From assembly GCF_009017415.1 (NCBI RefSeq), contig NC_092410.1, positions 2,170,001 through 2,234,000 on the forward strand: a DNA stretch of 64,000 nucleotides. Reading direction: 5' to 3'. Under the pieces are notes generated by a model. The model saw only the letters and a list, made by a program, of their open reading frames with translations, did not search any database and was not told the DNA's origin. Positions 54,226-64,000 of the stretch are shown here, piece after piece. The stretch comes from Aspergillus flavus (Eukaryota > Ascomycota > Eurotiomycetes > Eurotiales > Aspergillaceae). The position numbers and the translations under genes were made by a program. Within the stretch, counting starts at the first letter, position 1; each line of letters begins with the position of its first letter.

Positions 54226-54761
54226 TTAGTGGGAGCCCGAAGCATCTGATTCAACATTAGAGAGCTAATATACTGGGTGGGCATCATCATGGTCGACGTA
54301 CAAGGCAATTGGCGAGCAGGTAGATTCCTCTCATATTTGTTACCTTTAGGAAAGTCAGTCATTGGGTTCATTTAGAGGGAGCAAGCCCTGTGTCTCTAAA
54401 ACATACCTCCTGGGGCAGTGGGTGCTCGGTAGGGGTCCGGATGCTTCCAAGTTTCTAATAGTTTTTCGGTTTCCCGAAGCAGCACCTGCTAGTCTGTGAG
54501 ATACTGTATGCATAAACCATGTAACTGAGAAAGCCGGGTTGCATATACCTTCTGTTGACGCGGATCGCGGACATTCTTATTCGCATCGAAAAGGGATCGT
54601 ATATACACTGCTTGCCCGCGCCAAATCTGCCTGTGCACAGCCCAGTCAAGAGCAAGTTTTAAGGAGCGTCGATAAAGCGACCTGCGAGGTAGGTTTAATA
54701 TGGCTCCCTTATGATCATTGTTCCCACAGTGACCAACTTACGCAACAGGGTGAAGGGCCAT
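54226..54761 (-). CDS. LYR-motif complex I subunit, NDUFB9 (B22) homologue
   Basis: Five small exons: 54,761-54,742, 54,681-54,549, 54,485-54,407, 54,343-54,302 and 54,245-54,226, with introns of 60, 63, 63 and 56 nt; 97 residues. The first and last exons are only 20 nt each. The protein opens MALHPVASLYRRSLKLALDW, with the LYR motif at residues 9-11 of the complex-1 LYR family. Further on HPDPYRAPTAPGG and KYERNLP match the conserved HPxPY...PGGxxYER stretch of NDUFB9. That subunit sits in the membrane-arm/matrix region of respiratory complex I and binds acyl carrier protein. The last join (GTACGT...TCAG, end RQLPYASGSH) is the least certain; without it the frame would read on for about 90 more unfamiliar residues. 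The neighbouring Kgd2 gene, also mitochondrial, is divergent. Confidence 0.85.
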
Positions 54762-55307
54762 TGTATGTCATGTAACGGTAATTGAAAGACTTAAAGCTGG
54801 TATGTATAGTCGGAAAGGAATTTGTCTGGGCTGGAATGAGCCTTTCCACCAAATATTGATGTAGTGTGCTTCGATGCTCACCCGGTTTGCTACACAAGTT
54901 TAGCTTCGTCTTTCTCCCGGTGAAGTCCTGAGTGCGGAAACTTCCCAGATGGTGCCTATGGATTGCCGAAGAAGCGTAATAATAATACTCCGTTCATTTG
55001 CCGGCCAAAGGAATTGCAGGGCCGCTTTGAGGGAAATTCCGGTTGTCTCGGCCCGGCCTTGCTCTAGTCGCACCCTTTGGCCGCTTAAGTTTCGTCACTC
55101 ACTTTATCCCTACTCGCAGGTAGATGAACCCTTAGCTCTAGTTAGTTCTGGGGGAGAAAAAGGAAGAAAGAAGAAGGCCGTACTCCGTACTCTTCCTATT
55201 CTTCATTGCACATTAACATTTACGACTTGACTCTCTACATTAATTTCCTTCAATTGGCGACTTCCATTGTTGTCTTTTTGCCCAACCTCATCCGAATCCA
55301 GGTCATC
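54762..55307. promoter_or_regulatory. Divergent promoter, complex I LYR subunit and KGD2
   Basis: 546 bp between two nuclear genes for mitochondrial energy metabolism. An inverted CCAAT (ATTGG) occurs at 55,253-55,257, about 50 bp before the KGD2 start, so more likely in the leader than a working HAP-complex site. No other motif is convincing. Confidence 0.5.
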
Positions 55308-57287
55308 ATGGCTTTTCGCTTACCTTTTCACCGTCTCCCCGAACAGAATCTGCGGATCATACCTCGATATGCCCAAAGCCCTCGTAACATCAGCCTGGGC
55401 ACCCGCAGGAATCTTACCTCAGCTGCGCTCCGCAGCTGTGTCAGGAACACTAAAAGGCCTGCTTCTTGTATACCACAGGTTCTGGGGTAAAGTCGCCCAC
55501 TCCTTGCTTTCATATGAGGTGCCCTCTTTACAAACCAGCTTACACTCCTGCAGGGCCAATGTTTTTCGGTCTAGTTTTGCTCCCCTTGGGGGCTATCAGG
55601 TTCGCACTTACGGTAATATGACCTCTCCTTCTATCAGAATCTCGCACTAACAACATCTCCAGCGGACACCATAGTTAAAGTTCCTCAGATGGCAGAATCC
55701 ATCACCGAGGGTACTTTGAAACAGTTCTCCAAACGTATGTTCGCCAATACTTCCTTACTAGCTTGCGCTCACTCTTACAAAAGAGGTCGGGGATTATGTT
55801 GAGAGAGACGAGGAAATAGCAACAATCGAGACCGATAAGGTGAACGAGACCTACATATTAATGCGCGAAGAGAGATTTTCTGCTGACACCCGCCTGTTCT
55901 AGATCGATGTGTCAGTCAATGCACCCGAAGCGGGAACCATCAAAGAGCTCCTCGTAAACGAGGAAGACACCGTTACTGTTGGACAGGAACTGGCGAAGTT
56001 GGAGCTGGGAGGTGCGCCTGAAACCAAAACGGAGGAGGCAACTGAGAAGCCGAAGGAGCCCGCATCTACAGAAGAACCCAAAGCCCCCGAGCCAGAACAG
56101 CCCAAGTCCGCAAAGGATTCTGAAAAGCCTGCCGCATCTGAGCCTGGATCTTCCAAGCAGCCACAGCCTGCTGCGTCTAAGCCGGATATTCCCGATGATG
56201 CTAAGCCCAGCCCTGGAAATCGCGAAGAGCGAAGGGTATGTTCTCTTTCCGTATCATTGCCTATTACTGTTTGTTTTCTCGTTCATCAGGACTTATGTTG
56301 ATCGGCTTCTAGGTGAAAATGAATAGAATGCGACTGAGGATAGCTGAGCGTTTGAAGCAATCTCAGAACACGGCTGCTTCTCTGACTACGTTCAATGAGG
56401 TGGATATGTCTTCTCTCATGGAGTTTCGGAAGTTATACAAGGACGACGTGCTTAAGAAGACCGGTGTTAAGCTCGGCTTCATGAGCGCGTTTTCTCGTGC
56501 TTGTGTACTAGCCATGAAAGACATCCCGGCTGTCAACGCGTCGATTGAGGGGCCCAATGGTGGCGATACCATTGTCTACCGTGATTACGTTGATATAAGT
56601 GTCGCTGTCGCCACCGAGAAGGGCCTTGTAACACCAGTAGTGCGCAACGCCGAAACCATGGATCTTGTTGGAATTGAAAAGGCTATTGCAGATCTCGGAA
56701 AGAAGGTAAGCTGCAGCAGACATTTATTTTTCTTCAGTGGCTTTACTAACCATCAAAATCGCCAGGCTCGCGACAATAAGCTGACCATTGAGGACATGGC
56801 GGGTGGCTCTTTCACGATCAGCAACGTGAGTAGACCCACAGCACGCTCCTGACATCTTGTGTTTTGCTCACATTGATATAGGGTGGCGTCTTCGGATCCC
56901 TCATGGGTACGCCGATCATCAACCTACCACAGACAGGTATGCTTACACGCTTTGTTTGAGGAGCTCATCTAACTATCGAAAGCTGTTCTTGGACTCCATG
57001 CTATCAAAGAGAAACCTGTTGCTGTGAATGGAAAAATTGAGATACGCCCTGTATGTTTCCTTTGCTACGCCCTTACTTTGGTGGACTTGTTGCTGATGCT
57101 CTGATAGATGATGTATCTTGCTCTGACCTATGACCATCGCCTTTTGGATGGCCGGGAGGCTGTTACTTTCCTTGTCAAGGTGTGTTCCCTACTCCTCAAA
57201 TCAAGCCTTTTATTATCCATAACTAAGCGCAATGTCATGCAGGTCAAGGAATACATTGAGGATCCTCGCCGCATGCTTCTTGGCTAG
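55308..57287 (+). CDS. KGD2: Dihydrolipoyllysine-residue succinyltransferase, E2 of 2-oxoglutarate dehydrogenase
   Basis: Eleven exons: 55,308-55,486, 55,554-55,612, 55,663-55,734, 55,784-55,839, 55,903-56,235, 56,313-56,705, 56,766-56,825, 56,882-56,936, 56,983-57,050, 57,108-57,179 and 57,243-57,287; 463 residues, the same length as yeast Kgd2. A mitochondrial presequence ([14 protein letters not shown]..., Arg-rich) covers about 1-75. The lipoyl domain is about 80-155, with the lipoylated Lys at 122 in ETDK. A Pro/Glu/Ala/Lys-rich swinging linker is about 160-225, with no peripheral E3-binding domain evident, as in Kgd2. The acyltransferase domain runs from about 234 to the end, with active-site DHRLLDG (His435, Asp439). 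It transfers succinyl groups to CoA in the TCA cycle inside mitochondria. All joins preserve family motifs; the gene looks intact. Confidence 0.95.
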
Positions 57288-57545
57288 GCGACTGTGCTCT
57301 GCTCATTCACCAAATAGCTTTGCTAAGTATGCTTTTACTCACAACACCTGCCCTATGGCTTAGATGTTTTTATTCTGTAGATTAACCATTTAGTGTGCAA
57401 GATATATATTATCAGTTCCATGTTAATCAAGCAACTTTAAGTACGGTAGCTTAGGTCGTGCGATTTTTACCCCGCTGTTTGTACCGTACCTTTCAAGCCA
57501 AGGACCCGCTTTCACTAGTGTGCATGGTTTGGCCGGGTCATGTTG

Positions 57546-58387
57546 TTATTTGAGTCCTACCCTATCCTTCAGTTGCTTCGTCTCTGTGCGGCTCAACCCC
57601 CAGAGCTGCCCGCGTTCGAGCTGGAGCAGTACAGGCGGCTCAAGGACCTTCATGATATTTACCAGCGTGTCGAAAACCGAATATTTGAACTTATTAATGG
57701 GGAATCTTGCGGAGACGGTACGCATGTGAACATTGAGAGAAGTCCCGTCTGGTGGCTGAAGATGACTTATGTACTCTGTAAACGCTTGGTTCATGTTTGC
57801 CGTCTGAACTGAGATTTTCTTGGCCCAGGTGATATGCTTGCTGAGAGAAGTTGGGGACTCGGACTTTTGGTATTCTTCGACTGCAGACTGCATGACAAAT
57901 TGTGCCGCAGTATCAGCCCACGTCGCTTCTGATAATCTGGCACCGACAGTGTAGCAGAGAGTTATGAAGGTCCCCGCCAACTCCGAAAGCGAAATGGATT
58001 TTCCTTCTGACCAATATCGACTGCAACTTAATCGGGTTTCGCGAGCTTGAGAAGCAATACGTGCATCTGGATAACATCGGAGCGCATTGGCAAATTCAAA
58101 TAATCGGACCTTTACTCCAATGTCATCAGGAAGTAGTCCAGAGTGTGGAAGAACTGATTCAATGGCTAAAGTTAAATAAAAAGTAAGTCAGCGCGCCTTT
58201 TGAAATGGCATGTTAAACTCTCATGAAACATACCGTGTACTGCATCTAAATGCCAATCAAGGTCGCATTCGTTTGCCTGCTCAGCTTCCACCCCGCTAAC
58301 GTATACCAATCCGTATATAGAGGTGCAAAGTAGGTAGTCCAATATTAACAGGTCTACATCAGACTGAGTATCGGAGTCTGCTTCCAT
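57546..58387 (-). CDS. Unrecognised 257-residue protein
   Basis: Two exons, 58,387-58,234 and 58,165-57,546, around a 68-nt intron (GTATGT...TTTAG), giving 257 residues from MEADSDTQSDVDLL. The start is fixed by an in-frame TAA 15 bp upstream of the ATG. The protein is mostly helical and leucine-rich, with no signal peptide, clear membrane segment or motif I know. Fragments worth searching are VRLFEFANALRCYPDARIAS and FVMQSAVEEYQKSESPTSLS. The last 90 residues (QLERGQLWGLSRTETKQLKD) are charged. KGD2 is convergent 258 bp away. Frame, splice sites and composition support a real gene. I assign no function. Confidence 0.75.
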
Positions 58388-58472
58388 TGTGCATTGTTGT
58401 TAAGCAGTCTCATAATTTTTAGTGGGGATAGCGATGATACTATTCCAGTCTATGAACCGTAGTGAAAGTCCA

Positions 58473-58796
58473 TCATATCAATGATCTAGAGTTATAGAGT
58501 TGGGTTGGAAGACTAAGATTCCTTGCTAATGCAAGAGCCAAAAGCGGTACCAAAGGCGGTGAGGGTGAGACATTGTTGAATAAGTCTGACAGGTGGGAGG
58601 CGTGACCCTCGACGTTAAGAATGGCGTCATACTGGACGGTAGTAGCCACAACTCCTCCTAATTGCGAAATGAAGAGTCCGAACTTTTTCTGACGAACCCA
58701 ATACGGATCTTGAAGAATATACTGGGTGTAAAGGAGCATAAGAGGACTGTTTAGCCTACTTTCAAGCCTCAGGGCCTTCTTGGGATCATCGTCGCT
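58473..58796 (-). pseudogene. Possible orphan exon or gene remnant
   Basis: A minus-strand frame of about 108 codons opens just after an acceptor-like TTGTATTTTAG (ending about 58,799), reads DPKKALRLESRLNSPLMLLY, then QDPYWVRQKKFGLFISQLGG, and stops at 58,473. It looks protein-like, but I can find no matching upstream exon before the divergent methyltransferase gene. It cannot join the downstream MEADSD frame, which has its own TAA upstream. It could be a short gene starting at the ATG at 58,739 (88 residues), a missed first exon, or a relic. Confidence 0.3.
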
Positions 58797-58930
58797 TATC
58801 TTATCTAAAATACAAAGTTTCCCCGCATCGCCTTCCTCTTATGTTAGGTAGAGCATAGCTCCCTCGCATGATCCAAGGTTCTCTAAATGCACATCTAGTG
58901 CTGTGGAAGGCCACTAAAAAGTGCATCTCA

Positions 58931-59853
58931 ATGGCATGGTATTGCTCTGGCTCAACCAATGCAGAATTGGTTGATAATCTCTTCAAGGCGGGATTGGTGA
59001 AGAATGAAAGAGTTAAAAACGCTATGTTGGGGGTAAGTTGCTCCCTCGATTCTTAATTTCTCATGTGCCGTGCCATCTCCTTACCCCGAACCTGCGCAAA
59101 ATGGCAGGGCTACGGATCTTACAGTAGGATCCGAGAGTTTAACTGTGAGGTTAAAGAGAGAAGTGTGGGTGAGAGGGCATTGGCTGCACGTATACTTCCC
59201 TACCCAAGACGTGTCTCTGACATCAAGGTGCAAAGGTTGACCGAGCCCATTATGCACCTTCGAGGCCTTACTCAGATTCCCCACAACCTATCGGGTATGG
59301 TGCGACAATCTCCGCTCCTCACATGCACGTTCATGCATGCGAGTACCTCATCGATTTCCTCAGGCCGGGTTCACGGGTACTCGATATTGGCTCGGGTTCT
59401 GGATATCTGACCCATGTCCTCGCAAACCTTGTTACAGATCCCTCCATACCTGATGAATTGGATGGCCATGTTATTGGAATTGACCATATACCAGAACTTG
59501 TTGACTTGGCTAACAAGAATATGCATAAGTCGGACCAAGGGTGCAAATTGTTAGATACAGGAAAGGTGAAGTTTATTACTGCTGACGGCCGTTTGGGATG
59601 GCCAGAGGGAGCACCGTATGATGCTATCCACGTTGGTGCAGCAGCAGAAAAGCTTCACCCGGTACTAATCGCGCAACTCCATGCCCCTGGCCGAATGTTT
59701 ATCCCCGTTGACACGGAGTGTGACGGGAGTCCTCATGGATTTGGCGGCGGCCAATATATTTGGGTAGTGGACAAGAGGGAGGACGGGTCAGTCCACAAAG
59801 AAAAGGTGTTCCAGGTTAGCTACGTTCCGCTGACCGACCCGCCAAAGAAGTAA
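58931..59853 (+). CDS. Protein-L-isoaspartate O-methyltransferase
   Basis: Two exons, 58,931-59,032 and 59,236-59,853, giving 239 residues. The start MAWYCSGSTNAELVDNLFKA matches eukaryotic PIMT N termini; the in-frame upstream ATG at 58,868 is less likely. The 203-nt intron is long for this window, but removing it gives the family reading NAMLGVDRAHYAPSRPY. The S-adenosylmethionine site is VLDIGSGSGYLTHVLANL from residue 82. ADGRLGWPEGAPYDAIHVGA and QLHAPGRMFIPV are later family motifs. The enzyme methylates L-isoaspartyl residues in aged proteins, starting their repair, mainly in the cytosol. Confidence 0.93.
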
Positions 59854-60089
59854 AGAAACGGTTGGACATGATGTCGTTTTCGCATTCTACACTAGCAATG
59901 AAAGTGATGTTGAGTTAACTATGTGGAGGACTGCCGGCATTGGAGTTAATATGGATAGTATCGCAAAAGTCTAGGTCATTTTCGTCCAGATTATAGCAAT
60001 AGTCATGATTCGATTGTTTTGAAGTCTTGGGTTTAGTGGAATACAAGTGTACAGAATCTTTATCTTGATATACAGACTAGCTGTCAACA

Positions 60090-61726
60090 TCAGCGAAAGG
60101 GGAACCCCCCTGGGAAGTTGAATCCTTGACCCGAGAATTTGAACTGAGGTCCGCCTTGCTGGAAGAAGAAGTGTTGACCGCCTCCTGGCCCAAATGGGTT
60201 TCCTTGAAACGGGTTGCCCCTGTGAGATTCCGGGTCATTGGGGTCATCACCACTGTCGTAACGCGCCTTGAGTTCGGGGTCAGAAAGGATTTCATAAGCT
60301 TCATTGATAGCAGCCATCTTCTTTTCAGCTTCCTCTTTCGTTACACCCTGGGACTTAGCTTTATCAGGGTGGTGTTGCTTAGTAAGCTGACGGTAGGCTC
60401 TTTTGATTGTCCGGTCATCAGCATCTCGGCTGACACCTAAAACTTTGTAGTAGTCCCTCTGCTTTGAGCGCTTCAATAAGACATGTGCCTTCTGTAAAAG
60501 TGATTGGACGTCCCTGGACCCGGGGTGATGCTCTTTGGCTGTATTCAGCGTGTTTATGGCGTCATTAAAACGCTCTTCATCAAGAGCCAATTGACTCTGA
60601 AAGAGCAGCGCTGGCAGGGAATAAGGGTTCATGTCAAGGGTTTCGGAGCAGTACGGAGAAGCTCGCTTGGGCATATGCGCCTGAGTAACCAATGCGTTAG
60701 CCAATTGGAACTATGTCAACTGGACGCCTTCCGAAGGGCACAAACCTCGCGGTAAGCTTCGCAGGTGCGCTCCACCAGTGAACTATAGAGATTGTTGGGG
60801 GCCGCCGGGTGAATATGGCCTGCTTCCTTCGCTTCCCTCACCTCACCTTTCAGATCGTCAAGAAGTCCGCTTTCGTCACCTACACCTACAAGCAAGTTGA
60901 TGGCATTGCTAAATTTCCGCGAAGACATTGTATCCTGTAGTTTCCGCAGCTGTTTGAGGAATTTCTTCTCTTTCCGATATAGGGCGTTGCACGGTTTTGA
61001 ATCGGGGTCAAAATGAAGACACCTCCGAATTTGTGAAATGCCACGTTCTTGATCTCCTAGAGAATAGAACAGCATGTAGGACATCTGTAAGTGCGGGCCC
61101 ACCAGACTTGGGGAGATGTGTAGGACATGGGCAAGGTCATTTATTCCTTCTTCCACATCACCTCTCTCGAAGCGGCAGTGCGCACGAGTTTGTCGAAGGC
61201 TTAGGGAGGCGCTCGCCTTAAGTACAGCCACATTCGCTTGATTTACGCAGGCCTCCCAATCGCCATGTTTCTCAGCATTCTGCGCAAGAGCTGCAGCATC
61301 CCGTGCCTCTTGAATCTCATTGTATTCCAAGGATGACTTCTTGCCGGCCTTTTCCAGATCCTTCAATGCGCCTTCCCAGTCAGCAGTGTTAGCTCGAAGG
61401 CGAGCTCGTTGCAGGAGGGCACTCTCAAAATCTGGTTTTAACTGCAATACTCGGTCGAAATCATCTGATGCCTGCGAGTTTTTACCCAGTGACAAATAAG
61501 CCGCACCCCGCTGGAAGACAGTGATGTAGTTCGTAGGATCCCTTGACACAGCCGCGTCGAAATAGAGTAACGCATCGCGGGGAGAGCCACCAGCAAGATG
61601 TGTCTTCGCCGATGCGATCAACGACGAGAGAGGAGTGTCTGAAGATATTTGTGAAGGTTGAAGACCATAGCTGGCGGATGAAACGGCCAGGAAGACCGTA
61701 AGAGACTCCAGGGAAAGGAGGATCAT
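60090..61726 (-). CDS. ER-type TPR and J-domain co-chaperone (P58IPK/DNAJC3-like)
   Basis: Two exons, 61,726-60,746 and 60,680-60,090, joined over a 65-nt intron (GTTTGT...CTCAG), giving 523 residues. The N terminus is a plausible signal peptide (MILLSLESLTVFLAVSSASYG). TPR-like helices fill about residues 30-390 (AAVSRDPTNYITVFQRGAAY, ALLQRARLRANTADWEGALK, HLQMSYMLFYSLGDQERGIS). The J domain begins at about residue 403 (DYYKVLGVSRDADDRTIKRA) with HPD at 431-433. The tail is Gly/Phe/Gln-rich and ends FPGGFPFR, with no HDEL signal. DNAJC3 binds unfolded proteins in the ER lumen through its TPRs and hands them to BiP; the same role is inferred here. Confidence 0.9.
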
Positions 61727-62574
61727 GCTTACATCGACGCAAAGGGTAATCTGGTTCGGATGGGTTAGTTGATCTCACAGGCCTGGACAATTATCTGAAA
61801 ATATGCAGGTATTCAAGAAAAGGATAAAAGATATCCAGGGATTGTGATTGCAGGAGCAGAATGAATGCCTTTTGAGAAGGCAGAAGATGTGTTTACATGA
61901 TCAGGTTTATGGTGATAAGAGAGGTTAATAACAGCAACCTGAGAAATGTATGCCAAGACTCCAGTCTGGCCTTTACAACTCAATTACATACGGTAAATTA
62001 CAAGTGTGAAATGCGAGTATTGTTGAGGCAGTTTCAGGTGTATCAAAATTAGTCAGCGTACGGAGTACCCGCACCTAAAAGGTGTTCTTCCCTGACCTAC
62101 GGAGTTTAGAGTAGTTACTACACCTTTTGGCCACATAGATTGTTATTTGATAAATAAAATGCACTAGTGTAAGTTTGAAAATGCTATACCTGCTGTGGGG
62201 TTTAATAAATATAATTGGTTTGAAGCTGCTAGATGCTGCCCTAATAGCCAATGATGCTTAGCCTTGGCAACAACATGGAAATGATCTTTCAAACTTACAT
62301 TAGCGTTTACGCAAAAATAACTATCATTCCACGTGGCCAGAAGTGGTAGTTCAATGCAGCATCCTACCTTGACCTCAGACCCATTCTTTCATCTATTTCA
62401 TCGGTTTTTCATTACAGTATGTATGTATGTGTTAAAGTCATGTGACTTGATATCTGATTGAAGGGGAGTGCAACTAGTACAAGTAGATACTGAACCATCG
62501 TTTTTGGCTGAGTGAATGTGAAGCTCATGGACTATTTGTGAGACTTACATATTCTCCTATTTTGAGAAAAAAGC
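61727..62574. promoter_or_regulatory. Divergent upstream region, J-protein and release factor
   Basis: 848 bp. It contains a CCAAT box (62,248-62,252) and a palindromic CCACGTGG (62,329-62,336), which could matter for a chaperone gene, although they are too far apart to form a classical ER stress element. A short inverted repeat (62,164-62,303) is listed separately. No gene is evident. Confidence 0.45.
62164..62303. repeat. Short inverted repeat, MITE-like
   Basis: CTAGTGTAAGTTTGAAA at 62,164-62,180 faces its near-exact complement (TTTCAAACTTACATTAG, 62,287-62,303), with one mismatch in 17 and about 106 bp between the arms. No target duplication longer than a base or two is clear. It could be a tiny non-autonomous transposon or a hairpin. 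Confidence 0.5.
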
Positions 62575-64000
62575 ATGCTTAATGTCCCTTGGATATGCTC
62601 TCGATGCCTGACGCGGTTCGGGACTAGAGCTGCTATAAAAAGGCCGTGGCCAACTCTGCAATGGCGGGGACTGAATACAGGTATGGGTAGTTGAGAAACA
62701 TTATCTCTCAATGCATGTTTCATACTCTGTGGGGGTACCGAGTGACTGACAAGTCAGTTAGGCCTTGACCTTTCTTCATCGCTGCTTTCCCGCGCTCGCT
62801 CTTTGGCAGCCGAACATTCTAAACTTTCTGCTCATTTAGCAAGTTCCTTTGATGGAAGAATAGCAAAGCGGGTCGGCGAGCTAGCACCGATTGCGAATGT
62901 CCTGGACGAATGGGACAGGGCCAATGAAGTATGTCCACAATGCTTAATCTTTTTCACTTTAAATGGGATATTTGCTAATGGGGTTGCTTTGATCTTCTTC
63001 CTAGTCTATATCAGAACTCAATGCCTTGCTTTTTGACCCGGACACAGATCTTGAGCTCAAATCCCTGGCCATAGAAGATTTGGAGACCGTCAAGGCTGCT
63101 TTGCCGACTATATCAGAGAACTTGAAAAAGGCCCTTGTCCCCCGTCACCCTTTTGCAGCGCTCCCTTGCCTTCTCGAGATACGGCCTGGCGCAGGTGGAG
63201 ATGAGGCGGGACTTTTCGCCTTCGAACTCCTGAGGATGTATACTGCATTTTGCTCTCGCCGCGGTTTTCGGTCCAATGTTATTAAGCTAGAAGTGGGAGA
63301 CGGCCCCGCGGAGGATCGGCTAAATGAAGCAGTAATGGAAGTTGAGGCAGATGGGGCTTATGAGATACTCAGAACCGAGTCGGGGGTACACCGGGTGCAG
63401 AGAGTTCCGGCAACGGAGACTAAGGGACGTACCCACACCAGTGCTGTGAGTGTGATGGTTCTTCCTAGCTTCCCCGAGACAGGAGGTGCCATGGATAACG
63501 CTCTCAATTTTGATGACCCAAACAGTGATTACTATGTTGATCCCCAGGAGGTTCGTAGCGAGAAGATGCGAGCTGGTGGTGCGGGGGGGCAGCACGTGAA
63601 CAAGACAGAGTCAGCTATTCGCTTGACTCACATGCCCACAGGTATCGTTGTCTCCATGCAGGATTCCCGATCTCAACATGCAAACCGCAAAAAAGCCTGG
63701 CAGATATTACGCGCTAGATTAGCCGAGGCGAGGCAAGAAGCTCGCGAACAGAAATTCGTGGAACTCAGAAGAGGGGTGTTGGGGGGTGTTGCTCGTATGG
63801 GCCGTGGGGACAAAATTCGCACGTACAATTATGGCCAGAGTCGTTGCACAGACCACCGGAGTAGCATCACCATACATAATTTGAATGATGTTTTGGATGG
63901 TGGTGAAGGCCTCGAAACTGTCATGGAGAGTGTACGGTCCTGGCTAATTGACCAAGAAGTTGCAGCTCTGGTTGCTGACGAGCTAGCGAAAGACAAGGAA
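62575..64000 (+). CDS. MRF1: Mitochondrial peptide chain release factor 1 (right end cut by window)
   Basis: Three exons seen: 62,575-62,680, 62,762-62,928 and 63,005-64,000, with introns of 81 and 76 nt. There are 423 codons without a stop at the window edge, close to full length for the family (yeast Mrf1 is 413). The first exon is a typical mitochondrial targeting sequence (MLNVPWICSRCLTRFGTRAA, basic and Arg-rich). Joining TTA|G at 62,761 continues it into LDLSSSLLSRARSLAAEHSK. Class-I release factor features include EIRPGAGGDEAGLFAFELLR, THTSAVSVMVLP and the GGQ catalytic motif at residues 285-287 (RAGGAGGQHVNKTESAIRLT), whose Gln is the usual methylation site. It releases finished proteins from mitochondrial ribosomes at UAA/UAG codons. 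Confidence 0.92.

Noticed and set aside
53973..54371. 132-residue minus-strand open frame
   Set aside because: Its first third is two exons and an intron of the LYR gene; the rest is best explained as read-through past a GTACGT donor, since a good acceptor gives a short, family-sized C terminus.
62248..62336. ER stress response element controlling the P58IPK-like gene
   Set aside because: The CCAAT and CCACG parts are about 77 bp apart instead of 9, so only separate motifs are reported.
1..64000. tRNA genes, rRNA genes, CRISPR arrays, telomere repeats
   Set aside because: Scanning for T-loop GGTTCGAAT-type words, regularly spaced repeats and TTAGGG arrays found no convincing case.

Overview
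The window looks like nuclear DNA of a filamentous ascomycete, most likely Aspergillaceae (Aspergillus, Penicillium or relatives). The support is: genes split by short GT-AG introns (about 48-95 nt) with CTRAY-type branch sites; divergent H2A and H2B genes, the H2A ending in SQEL; and typical fungal orthologues (Atg4, Jjj1, Sqs1, Kgd2, Mrf1, an F-box/YccV protein). All exon boundaries given here were worked out by hand from splice signals, reading frame and family resemblance; no alignment program was run.

The window has two very different parts. From 1 to about 39,200 it is an extremely A+T-rich block with no credible intact gene and no open frame worth calling. It is a graveyard of transposons mutated by C-to-T/G-to-A changes, the pattern left by repeat-induced point mutation (RIP). 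Its structure can still be read. A retroelement (B, 18,379-31,239, flanked by CTTTA) is inserted in an older repeat (A). A second retroelement (C, 22,944-30,448, flanked by AATTT) is inserted inside B. A solo LTR of the C family (35,347-36,032, flanked by TATAT) sits in one of two inverted copies of a further repeat (D). A 411-bp inverted-repeat element with TA flanks lies at 17,314-17,724. The two LTRs of B differ almost only by transitions, which is direct evidence for RIP-like mutation.

The transition zone (about 39,200-40,640) holds two diverged G+C-richer tandem units, then the decayed 5' part of a gene carrying a frame change and in-frame TAG codons. Its 3' part (40,637-41,953) is still open.

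From there to 64,000 the window is ordinary gene-dense fungal sequence: an F-box/SirB1/YccV protein (minus), Jjj1-type J-protein (plus), Sqs1-type R3H/G-patch protein (minus), Atg4 protease (plus), histone H2B (minus) and H2A (plus), an NDUFB9-like LYR subunit of complex I (minus), Kgd2, the E2 of 2-oxoglutarate dehydrogenase (plus), an unrecognised 257-aa protein (minus), protein L-isoaspartyl methyltransferase (plus), an ER-type TPR/J-protein resembling P58IPK (minus), and a mitochondrial release factor running off the right edge (plus). Most neighbours are divergent or convergent. The complex I subunit and Kgd2, both mitochondrial respiratory functions, share one 546-bp divergent promoter. 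I found no tRNA, rRNA or CRISPR array, and nothing I can claim as a wholly new system. The most informative material is the nested, RIP-mutated transposon stratigraphy and its boundary with a damaged gene.
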